A DNA stretch of 64,000 nucleotides from contig QZCP01000060.1 in the NCBI GenBank assembly GCA_003956705.1, forward strand, positions 43,610 to 107,609, given 5' to 3'. Each line of letters opens with the position of its first letter. Position 1 is the first letter of the stretch. The position numbers and the translations under genes were made by a program. Below the pieces are notes generated by a model, which did not search any database, was not told the origin of the DNA, and worked only from the letters and a program-made list of their open reading frames with translations. Positions 24,311-34,308 of the stretch are shown one piece after another. This DNA is from Brevipalpus yothersi (Eukaryota > Arthropoda > Arachnida > Trombidiformes > Tenuipalpidae).

Positions 24311-25621
24311 ATGATTATAACTGATAAAGCCCATAGTGGCTCTCTGGTGAAAGGTCTACAAGCAAGCTTTCAGGAGCAAAAATTTTGTGACATCAAAATC
24401 AAATGCGATGGTAAAATAATTAAGTGTCATCGTGCTGTATTATGTCAATTTTCAACTGTATTGCGTTCACTTGTATCCGATGAGAGTACCACTCCGGAGA
24501 CAGTTGGTGTCATTGGTATGGAATACTGTCAATTAGAGTCACTCATCAAATTTATGTATTTCGGCCGGATAAAGGTAAACAAAGAGGATATTAATACTAC
24601 GTTAAAGTGCGCCGAAGATCTTGGAATGGAAGCTCTTGTCAGATTTGCCCATGACAATTTTAAGGAACTTAAAGATGAGAATCGTCTGATGAATGAAAGT
24701 TCAACGTCGATTCTTACTCCAAGTATCACAAATGGTGTCGATAATTCCGCTCGAAAACGGTCAGCTGATGAAATGTCACATCAAAAGACGGAGGAAGAAG
24801 ATATTTTATCATCAGAAAGAAAGAAAGTAAAGAGTGATGTCGAATCGCTTAATGTTTCGAATAACGAAAGAGATCGACGAGAACCGGAAAAGAAAGTCCT
24901 CAACTCAAAACCTTTATCGAGAAATAATGAAAATAATCTCTCAAACACGACAAATGATGAGATATCCATTTACAAGCCAAATGATGATAATGTCTTAGCT
25001 TCAGAGAAAAAGAAATTGAGAAATGATTCCGAATCAAAATCAAATGATCTTCAGGAGAGAGAGAAAAAGAAAAGTAATCTAGAGCAAGTTCCATCATCCA
25101 GAGGCAATGAGCGAGAGAGAAATGCCATGAATATAACCAATAATGATGAAATTTCGATTCTCACTGAAACATCATCAGAGCGTAGAAAGCCAAAGACTGA
25201 TTTAGAGACCAAGGCAAATGATATTTCCGAAAGAGAACGTGAAAAGCGACGCGAGATGGAGAAAAGCAAAGTTGTCAGCAACAAGCCTTGTCCATTATCA
25301 AAAGTTGGAAATGATAGTAGAAATAATCTAAGCGTGTCAGGTGATGATGTCAGAAAATCCAAAGTTGACGAGAGAAATGAAACAACGGAAAAAGTTAGCA
25401 CTCCTGCTCCTGCTGTTCCAACAATGGTCCAATGTGGTGCTTGTAAAAAAAGCTACAAATCAAATTTAACTCATAAGAAACTGGATGTCTCAGAACTTGG
25501 TGCCGATAAGAAGTGCGGCTACGACGGTTGCTCCAAGCCAGTCAAGTTTAAGAGAGCCCTGATTGACCATCTTTCAAGAGATCACAAAATTGACATCTGT
25601 AATCCCGAAGAAAAATCTTAA
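24311..25621 (+). CDS. BTB/POZ protein with C-terminal zinc-finger-like segment
   Basis: An intronless gene for 436 residues. Residues about 10-115 form a BTB/POZ dimerisation domain: FCDIKIKCDGKIIKCHRAVL, then LRSLV and LIKFMYFGRIKV, with the usual helix ends. The middle (about 130-375) is highly charged and made of three degenerate repeats of about 60 residues, each running SSER/SEKKK-...-(E/D)RE-...-NEISI. The C-terminus has a Cys pair (QCGACKKSY) and a C2H2-like unit (CGYDGC-x11-H-x4-H). BTB proteins with zinc fingers are usually nuclear transcriptional regulators; others are CUL3 adaptors. The domain order favours a nuclear role, but the single, irregular finger makes DNA binding doubtful. 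I recognise the family only, not an orthologue. Confidence 0.8.
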   Translation: MIITDKAHSGSLVKGLQASFQEQKFCDIKIKCDGKIIKCHRAVLCQFSTVLRSLVSDESTTPETVGVIGMEYCQLESLIKFMYFGRIKVNKEDINTTLKCAEDLGMEALVRFAHDNFKELKDENRLMNESSTSILTPSITNGVDNSARKRSADEMSHQKTEEEDILSSERKKVKSDVESLNVSNNERDRREPEKKVLNSKPLSRNNENNLSNTTNDEISIYKPNDDNVLASEKKKLRNDSESKSNDLQEREKKKSNLEQVPSSRGNERERNAMNITNNDEISILTETSSERRKPKTDLETKANDISEREREKRREMEKSKVVSNKPCPLSKVGNDSRNNLSVSGDDVRKSKVDERNETTEKVSTPAPAVPTMVQCGACKKSYKSNLTHKKLDVSELGADKKCGYDGCSKPVKFKRALIDHLSRDHKIDICNPEEKS

Positions 25622-27231
25622 CTCTCGATTTTCTCCTATTTTCCTCTCTCCTCGCTAACTCATTCTCATGACATGGCCTATACTTTTTTCTAATTTTTTT
25701 TTCAAATCCTGTTCCTCGATGTTTTCGATTAACTGATTAAGTTACGAATATTAAGTGTAAAGATAGCTTTCCACATCCTCATGAATCACAATACCATGTT
25801 GAAAATAAACTTTGACTACCATTTGTGTGAGTGTGTGGGGACAGATTTTCTTCCACTTGGAACCACTTTTTCATTCCATTTGGGATCACTTTGAGATCCC
25901 CTCTTGGGCCATTCTCACCAGTCCTCCTTGACTCACAAGTTTCGGACTTGTAATGACTGGACTCATCGGGTGATAACAAACGCTTACACTCTCCAGATTA
26001 AGACTAGATAGTCAGCAAGATAGATTTTCTTACTCTCACTTTGTTTCTTTATCTCTCTTCTCGATAAGATGATGAATAAACAAGAGCCATTGAGTCAGCT
26101 TCCGTGGAAAGAGTTATAGACACGAAAATTTTCAAGATTAGACTATGGTGAACATTTCTTCTCCTTAATCAATGTTATCTCCTTGAAAGCACGATGGCTT
26201 TACTTTATCGAACTTTTTTGTTCTCTTTCTCATTTTTTTAGCAATAAGTCGGTTACAAAATTGAGTCATGATTCCTCATTTTTGTGCCTTATGACGAGAA
26301 TTCTCTCTGCTAAATCTGGACATTTATATGCCATACGGAAGAGAGGTCAAGCAATGGCTTAGGTTGAGAAAAAGCGTTTAAATTGATACTTGTGTATATG
26401 TGTTGTGTAAGTTCTCACAAACTCTTTCGTATGGACAAGAGATATGATGGAGAGAGAATTCAAATAATCGCTTGAAGGGGTGCAACACTTTTGTTTGTAC
26501 TTTTTCCTGGTCAAAGATCAGCGTAAAAGATGGCATAATCAAGATCAGTGAGGGAGGATAGAAGATAAAATTGGGAGTTCTCTCCCACTTTTCTTAATAC
26601 ACGAGTAAATGTTGAGAAAAGAGCGAGAGAAAGTGTGAAAGTAAGAGAGAGAGAGAGAAAGAGAGAAAGAGAGAAAAAACGAGAGTGTTAAATGGTTTTC
26701 AATCCATTGGCTAATTTTAAATCAAAATCAGAAGATTATTGGTTGGTGATTTCCATTTTGCCTCCAGGTAATATTGAACGTTTCAGTATGATCGTTTATC
26801 ATAATAAAATCAGTATCAATTCACTTTACACTTTCTCTCTTTCTTTCTCTCTTTCTTTCTCGAAGCCTCATCATTATCATCAACAAGTTTGCCAATCTAA
26901 TTATTTGATTGGATACACCAAAAAATTTTCTCGAAGCCTGAGCCCATCAGATAAATATGATATAAAACTTGAGCACACTTTTTCATGGCCACTCTTCAGA
27001 TAAGAGGTGTGTCAAATATGTTGGACAATCAAATGTCTCACTAGCGAGTCTCAAATCAAATTATTGCTGATTTTTATTCACTCTGTAATCAACCCACCTT
27101 TTCATCCACCCTTGACCACCATTGACGCCAGATCGTCGAAAGTTCTAATTTTTTTCTGCTTCTATTTACTATCACTAATTGTCCAGTGTGTGTGTGTGCG
27201 TGTGTGTGCCGCTATTCTTATCACCTCTTGG
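25622..27231. other. Spacer between BTB gene and NRF-6-like gene
   Basis: Contains the BTB 3' UTR, a hairpin-rich and less AT-biased block at 25838-25980 (see findings), GA-rich runs at 26645-26680 and the upstream region of the next gene with a (GT)n run at about 27186-27209. No further coding gene is convincing. Confidence 0.45.
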
Positions 27232-29488
27232 ATGGATTCCCGTTCATCATGTCCCAAAATTTTATTTTGGGGCTTAGTGTTCTTCCTATTCAATCGACAA
27301 TTGACCATAGTGTTTGCTGATCATTCGGAAGAATGGCAAAAATTTGAGCTTATCACTCTCAACATGGTTCATGATTTAGTAAAACATTATGAACATAAAT
27401 TGATCAATATAACCGATGAGTCCAATGTAGGAGAACAGTGTCGAGAGTCGATAATTCAATACAAAGATGGACTCATGAAATTGGAAACCACTGCAGTTAA
27501 AAGTAAGTAGATTCCATAAAAAATATCACAGTATTTCCAAGTGTTCAATGTGCTTATCACAATTAAACACACACACAGTGTTCGATTCATCTGGATTCCT
27601 TCCATCTGGCCTATTGGATGGTACACTAACTCATTTCGGAGATTATGATGAGTGTATATCAATGAATTCGAGTAAATATTGTCTCGTGTTCACCAAAGTT
27701 CCCGAATTATTGGTACGAAAACCAGAAGGTTTTAATAGGCCATTTGAGCAGCATCATTTCAATTTTTCAACCCAAGTTTTCCGAGAGCTCCACAAAAATT
27801 TACACTACTTTCGATACATGAATTTGACCACTGGTCTGTGTTTGCCAAAACAATGTTCACGTCTAGAGATTATGTCGTTAATGCAAGCATTTCATGATCA
27901 CGTTGGCACTGGCTTGCGAGTGGACGTTGATTTATGTGAGACAAGAATCGATAATCCACCCTTAACCACTGCCGAATGGATATCTGCCATCATATTAGTG
28001 TCCATATTGATGCTCAACATCATCGGATACTTCACTAAACCGGGCTCTGTGTTGTATTGCTTCAATTGGCCGCAAAATATTCGGTCATTACTCAAACCTC
28101 GTTCTTCAGAGGATTCAATCGGCTGTTTAAATGGAATCAAAGCGGTCACCATTATATTCGTTGTGATTGCCCATTTTCAATTGGGCCTTGTTTTCGCTAG
28201 TTTTGGACGAGCATTTGATATCACAAAAATGGCCACTGATCCATTCTACACCATCGTTTATCTTACCCCATTTACGGTGGATTCATTTTTCGTCGTTGCC
28301 GGTCTGGTCAATTCGTTATACTTTTTCCAAAGCAAACGACCTTTCTCACCTATACCATACTTTTTGGGTCGATGGCTTCGATTTGCACCTCTTCTAGTGT
28401 GGACAATGTGTATACAATTTTGGACATTCAGTAAACACATGCAACAGTATATGGGTGGACCATTATGGGGTTATTTTAAGGCGACCGGTGGTGTTGTCAA
28501 ATCTTGTGAACGAACATGGCTCACATCTCTACTGTTAATCCAATATTGGTTTGATGGTCCTGAAGATGGTCCCGGTTCGTGTTTTGTGTTCGATTGGTAT
28601 CTTGATGTGGATTATTTTTTCTCCATAATTTTCTTAATTATTCTCATTCCATATCTCAAAAAACTTCTCCACATTGCTTTACTCAACACGATGATACTGA
28701 TTGTGGGTGGTATCCTATTGAGTGGCTTTATTTTACACTTTCTGGATCTACAGCACACATGGATTGTGACAGATTTTCAGGAAAAAGATTTATATCGTTA
28801 CACATGGCTATTCAACCTTAAACCATGGGCCCATATAACACCATACTTTATCGGTGTACTGTTAGGTTTTCTGTTGAGTAAACCAAAAATTCATCTCACT
28901 CAACCACTGATCATCACATTCTGGTCCATATGTATACTATTTTTCACCATAATTTTTTGCCATGAGATAGCCGTCAATCGATGGTCTGTGATCCTACCAT
29001 ACGGTATATCACTTGCCTATGGTATGTTATCCAAATCATTGTGGGCTGCCGGTGTTGCATGGATCATATTCGCAACTCATCAAGGCTATTTTATGAAGCG
29101 AATGAATAAGTTTTTATCGGCACAAATTTTTGTTGTTCTTGCACGAATGAATTTATCATTACTGTGTACACACTTGGTTTTCGTTCGATTGAGAACGGCA
29201 ACATATCGGGTTCCCCAGAATCCAACCTACTTTGATCAATTTTTTTACTCACAAATGCCAACATTTGTCATATGTTATGTAGCTGCTTTCGTAACTGCCA
29301 TCATGGTTGAAGTGCCATCGATAAAATTGATGAAATTATTACTCCAAAGAGGTCCTCGACCACAGGCCACCAGCAACAATAATAATGATGCCAACAAGAT
29401 GCCTGTACAACAGGTGATGGTGACAGTTAATGAGAGTATATTATCACCTCCAAATCAAGAGGAAACAACAAATTCTAGTTCATGTTGA
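27232..29488 (+). CDS. NRF-6-like membrane acyltransferase
   Basis: A multi-pass membrane protein of the nose-resistant-to-fluoxetine (NRF-6/NDG-4) family, to which insect drop-dead also belongs. Exons 27232-27502 and 27579-29488 join in frame through a 76-base intron to give about 726 residues. A signal peptide (ILFWGLVFFLF) leads a luminal Cys-rich NRF domain with the signature FDSSGFLPSGLLDGTLTHFGDYDEC and later GLCLPKQCS. The acyltransferase-3 domain begins at CLNGIKAVTIIFVVIAHF and has about ten hydrophobic helices, ending near ICYVAAFVTAIMVEVPSIKLMK. Family members are thought to move lipids or acylate unknown substrates in epithelia. The tail is Asn/Ser-rich. The ATG at 27232 is chosen because it directly precedes the signal peptide and the upstream frame is low complexity. 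Confidence 0.88.
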
Positions 29489-30661
29489 AAGTCACTCCCA
29501 ATTATATCAATCGTCCTCTTCATCATCATAGGTGTATAGAAAAAGATTATGTGTGTATTATTATCATATTGATCAATTGTGTATGTGTATGTAAATCATT
29601 TCTAATTTCAAATTTTATTCAACTTTTTTTTATTCAACATCATTTTTTTCCCGCCATACTTGACGCTATTTTCAAAGATAGGAAAGAAAAAAAAATTCTA
29701 TTATATCAGTATCATTTGCTTGATTCATGTTCCATGTATTCCATTTAACACATGATAAAAAAGAGAAAAAATTTGTAGAGTTGTGATGGGAAAAAAATTG
29801 TTGTGACTTTGTTGTGATTTCACAGACAACTATTAAATCAAATCAATATGCAACTCAAACTACATATCAAAAAAAAATTATTATCACACTTGAACGATGT
29901 CTCTCTCTCTCTCATTTTTCCATCTTCCTCGTTTTTCGATTTGAGATACTGATTTAAGCCTTCAAAGTCCTTAGGCGTTTAAGAATGTGTGTTTAATTTA
30001 TTGATTAAGATTATTATTATCATCTTATTCGATCTCCTGCCTTCTCTACAATGTGTCATCTTAGCTTAGGCTTGACGAAAAGTTAAAGTGAGAGAGAGAG
30101 AAAAAAAAGCTTCTACTTGCGGAAGAGAATTGCAAATTTTCCCAAGATAATTGATCTTTTTTTCCAAATTTTTGTTCAATGTTCAATTAAACATTCTGTG
30201 CGTACATATATATCATACATTTTTATTATTGAGATTTTAACATATAGTAGCTTTCACGCTTGGAAGATTCAGTGAAAGATTCGATTGAGAAAAACTTAGT
30301 GAACAAAAATGTTGGCAAGGAACTTCACGATAGCGATGATTTTCTTACAGAGAAAAAGAGAGAAGATGAAAAGAGAGAAAGATGGAGAAAAAGAGAGTGA
30401 GAGAGGTAAACGAAAAACCGAGCCCCAATATGTGTTTATACAGCTCGTACAAACCCTCAATTTTTTTTATCTATTCTGTGACATGGTTATATTTTGTTTG
30501 CCCAGCCTGCCAAGCCTTCAAATCACAGATATTACATGCATTCGAAAATTCATGGTGCTCTTCCCATTACATGATTAATTAAGTGTAATATTCGGATCAT
30601 TGATGAAAAGTTGAACATAAGCAGATATAATATGTTTTCAGGAGCTATGGTGCTCCAATAC
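29489..30661. other. Spacer between convergent NRF-6-like and HMG genes
   Basis: 3' flanks of two convergent genes, AT-rich, with GA-rich runs at about 30080-30110 and 30350-30405. No gene is seen. Confidence 0.5.
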
Positions 30662-31897
30662 TCAATAATGACCATAGTTACCGAGTAACATAGGTTGTTG
30701 ATGATGATGAGGATGATGATCTTTCTTCTTTTTATTATCATTTTTCTTCTTAGGATCCATACCATTATTATTCTTCAATTTTTTCTTCTGATTTCTATTG
30801 TTGTTTCGCTCACGACAGTATTCCTCATATATTGATCGTTCCTCAGGAGATAATGTCTATAAAAGGGTAAAAACGAAATTATTTCAAGATCATCAATGAT
30901 CAATGGAATAAGTAAGATCTAGAAAAAGAACGAAAGCTTTGAAAAATATTCATTTCAAGAAGGAAAAATCGTACACAAGCAGAGAGTAAAAGAAATCAAT
31001 CATTAAAGCAAGTCATTTTACCTCAATTAAGTTATCCAATTGCCTCTGATATTGTACCAGTAAGGCTTTATTTCTTGCATTGTATTGCTTTTTCTCCTCC
31101 AAAGTAATACTTTCCCTCCAAATTCTGGCCACTTCAGCGAGACGCTTTTGAGGTTCAACGTTTACATATTTAGCTAAATGCTCGGATGTGAAAAGTGAAT
31201 AACCATTTTGCGGTGGCTTTTTGGGTTCCCTTTTCAACATTTCATCTAAACACATTGGACGTCGACCATACGATGGAAGTGGACCAGGATCCATATAATT
31301 CATGGACACCAAGCGTGATGAATAGCCAGGCCCAGTTTTGCATATTGAAACAAGTCCCATTCGAACAGCAGTTTTAAGATATTTAGATTTTTGTTGTATG
31401 GTCAACGTATTGTGCCACTCATGTATGACCATTGTGACCAAATCGTGTTGACTCTTGTATGGACATTGTGTCTCCAATGTTACCATTCTATCAGCTTGAT
31501 AGAAGCACAAAGCTGCAGCACTAATGCCAGCATCACTTGCCAACTCTTGAAGAGTGTATGGACTCTTGTGCAAATCAACAGCTCCTGTAGGTTAGGTATG
31601 TGTATACACATTCATTAACAACAACATGATGAGATAATTTAATATGAATAGTAGAAACAGTAGTATTAGTAGCAGAGTCAATCAAGATATCATACACACA
31701 CACTTATTAGTATGAAGGTATCTATCTATTCAATCATCTGTGTAAATAAACATACCATCTAATGAAATGCCCTGCTGATTGACTAGATTGGATTGTGAAT
31801 TGACCATACCCATTGCTTGATGATTTGTTGCAATTGGCTTTGAATTAGGGACCACACCCTGGTTAACTTGATATGACGTGGATGGTGGAAAATACAT
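30662..31897 (-). CDS. Protein with two HMG-box-like domains
   Basis: Exons 31756-31897, 31022-31584 and 30662-30856 join in frame with GT-AG introns to give about 299 residues. A Gln/Asn-rich N-terminus is followed by a degenerate HMG-box-like unit (LCFYQADRM...LVTMVIHEWHNTLTIQQKSKYLKTAVRMG) and a better one (PKKPPQNGYSLFTSEHLAKY...RLAEVARIWRESITLEEKKQYNARN). The C-terminus is basic (Lys/Asn) and ends in a His-rich stretch. HMG boxes bend DNA or bind distorted DNA in chromatin; a mitochondrial TFAM-type role also fits two boxes, but there is no clear mitochondrial leader. I recognise the domain but not the orthologue. The exon 1 start could be preceded by a 5' UTR intron, because an acceptor-like TTCAG lies three bases before the ATG. 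Confidence 0.78.
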
Positions 31898-32923
31898 TAC
31901 TGAACATCAAATCGTTTAATTAAATCAAACAGAAAAAATTGGAGATTTTAATTCATTAAATCACACAAGCAAATTCTCTTACTCAGGCTCTTACTTTCCT
32001 TTCTCTCTCTCTTGCTTCTCTCTCCCCTCTCTTTCTCTTTTCCTTTCTCTCTCTCCTCTCTCTCCTCTCTCTCCTCTCTCTCTTCTCTCTCTTCTCTTTC
32101 TCTCTTACTTGGCTGTCTTTCTCTCTCTTTCTCTCTTTTTCAATCTCCTCTCTCTCTATTCACTCTCTTTCTTTCTTTCTTTCTCTCTCTTCTTCCTCTG
32201 ACTGGCGCTGAGAAAGAGAGAGAGAAAGACAGCCAAGTAAGAGAGAAAGAGAGAGAAAGAGAGAGAAAGAGAGAGAAAGAGAGAGAAAGAGAGGAAAGAT
32301 GGAAGCTTATTATCAAGGCTCTCTCTCTCTTTTTCTTTCTTTTCAATGTAGCTTTTCACTTGTGACAGAGCTGAGCATCTCTTTGTTGGAGATGAGAAAA
32401 ATCTGAATGAACTTTAATCGAGAAAAGAGTGGAAAATATTGTCTCTCACAGTATTATTTCCAAACCTACCAACGATGATATTGTTCACGAAATGAGGAAC
32501 TTTTTGAATGGAAAAGTGATTTTCTCTCTTTAGAACCTATCACTTTTGACTGATTTGCAGAGAAGCATCATGATTCGAGCGAAGATCTCGGAACTCTCTC
32601 TCCTACAAGAAGAGAGAAATTTTTCACCTGTTCTTACGAACGAATTAAAATCAGATTTTTAATCAAATTTTTGTATGATCTTTTCTCGATTTTTCAGTCA
32701 AAAATATTTTCTTTCGATAAAAAAAAGATTTTTTACTTTTTAAATCGATTTTCTATAGCCGGCAAGATGGAGCCACTATAAAAAAAAGTGGGGAAAAGCA
32801 CACTGTTTTTCCTCCTTTTGGGGGAAAAAATATTTTCCAATGAAAACAAAAATTCAAGTGCATGATGTTTATCCTGTAATAGTATATGATATGTGAAGAA
32901 AAATTTCAATCAATTTAATTGTA
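31898..32923. other. Spacer with CT/GA inverted-repeat block
   Basis: Upstream region shared by the HMG gene and COQ10. Its centre (31995-32335) is a polypyrimidine block that turns into a polypurine block and includes a perfect 36-bp inverted repeat, listed separately. Open frames across it are low-complexity artefacts. Confidence 0.6.
32093..32252. repeat. Perfect 36-bp inverted repeat in a CT/GA tract
   Basis: The left arm 32093-32128 and the right arm 32217-32252 are exact reverse complements over 36 bases. The arms include a non-repetitive core (TTACTTGGCTGTC on the left, GACAGCCAAGTAA on the right), so the match is not due to the simple repeat alone. The 88-base loop and the flanks are CT- or GA-rich. 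Confidence 0.92.
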
Positions 32924-33475
32924 ATGATTAATATTAATCAAAATGTGATATTCGCCAAATTATGTCCACTGGTCGGTAGCTTTCGTCGCAATTTTTTCTC
33001 ATCATCACGCAAAGTGTATAAAGAGCAGCGTTTACTTGGCTATTCGAAAGAGCAAATGTTCACAATTGTGTCAAGGGTAGAAGATTATCATCTCTTCCTG
33101 CCAGCTTGCACCAAATCTATGGTCATCAGTCGGACACCCAAATTAGTTAAAGCTGAACTTGAAATCGGCTTTCCACCCATGATAGTGGAAAAGTATGTAT
33201 CACACGTTAGTCTAGAGAGACCCACTTTGGTTAGAGCTCAATGTTTTGATGGACGTTTGTTTAAGCATCTTATCACCGAATGGCGGTTCAGCGATGGATT
33301 GTCAAAAAACAGTGAAACATGTACCATTGATTTCTTTATTGATTTCGAATTTAAGTCACCATTTTATGCTAAACTGGCGAACGCTGTATTCGATCAGATG
33401 GTTCATCAAACAATCAACTGTTTTCTACAGCGTGCTAAGGAGGTGTATGGTAGACCAAGATTAAAAGTTGTTTAA
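32924..33475 (+). CDS. Coq10: COQ10, mitochondrial coenzyme Q-binding START protein
   Basis: COQ10 binds ubiquinone in the inner mitochondrial membrane and is needed for its proper use in respiration. The intronless frame encodes 183 residues. Residues 1-30 form a basic presequence (FRRNFFSSSRKVYKEQRLLGYS). The START/polyketide-cyclase-like domain follows, with the family signatures QMFTIVSRVEDYHLFLPACTKS, AELEIGFPPMIVEKYVS, and the C-terminal helix FDQMVHQTINCFLQRAKEVYG. Size and domain are full length compared with bilaterian COQ10. The ATG at 32924 is the only one that gives a complete leader. Confidence 0.93.
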   Translation: MININQNVIFAKLCPLVGSFRRNFFSSSRKVYKEQRLLGYSKEQMFTIVSRVEDYHLFLPACTKSMVISRTPKLVKAELEIGFPPMIVEKYVSHVSLERPTLVRAQCFDGRLFKHLITEWRFSDGLSKNSETCTIDFFIDFEFKSPFYAKLANAVFDQMVHQTINCFLQRAKEVYGRPRLKVV

Positions 33476-34308
33476 TATCGATGAATGTTAGCTTTAATTT
33501 TAGAAAATATTGTTGAAGTCTTCCTTAAAACTCTATTTTAAGGTGTTATGAAACCTCTTGAGAGGTTATTTAATTTATCGAGCTATGAAATATTTAAATT
33601 TAAAGCTTAAAAAGACTCTCCAAAAATATACATATATTTTTCTTTTCTCATGTGCCATTGAATCTTTCTTTTCACTATCAATCGAAGTTAGTTTTTATCT
33701 GATGAAAAATTTACAGTCAAAATAACTGTTGATCAGTAATTATCGATTTTTTCTTTATTATCTGTTGGCAAAATTCTTAAATTGATTCTCTACTCCTTTC
33801 TAGGAGAGCAGGTCAGTCATAGTAAACTTTTTCCCAACCTCAGCCTAAATGGAAGCATGAATACTCAATTGTCTTTCTCGAAAATTTATCAAATTCCAAG
33901 AGGAATATTGCCGTATATAAATCAATTGTTGACTATGAATCAAGTTTTAATTAACTAAATTTTACTCGTTCATTTGAACTGAACAGTAGTAGTGATTCAC
34001 GACAGATCTGATGCAATTTCTATCATGTCCTCATGAACATGATGTTACATGAAATTATAAGTATATGTAGAATATTTTCTTTTCTGTTTTCTGAGCCTAT
34101 CACACAAGAAAGGCATTAAAAGCGAAAGAGAGAGAGAGAGAGAAAGAGAAAAATTGGCGTGAAAAGGACAGCAAAAAATCAAAATAAATCAGAGAGAAAG
34201 AGACTAGTGAATAACAAGGGAACCATTCATATTGTGAGCAATCTAATGGTCACCATGTGTATGTGGTGAAATTAATCATGATCAATTCTCCGAAAAATTG
34301 CTCCCCGT
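33476..34308. other. Spacer between convergent COQ10 and arginine kinase
   Basis: AT-rich 3' flanks of two convergent genes, with a GA-rich run near 34124-34150. No gene is recognisable. Confidence 0.5.

Noticed and set aside
25900..25975. Hammerhead-ribozyme-like words (GATGAGTCC and CCGAAAC) on the minus strand
   Set aside because: Stem II cannot form between them because the second half reads GTCC, not GGAC, and the GAAAC lies in a loop of its own hairpin.
28258..28440. Antisense frames within the NRF-6-like gene
   Set aside because: Shadows of a clearly coding exon on the other strand.
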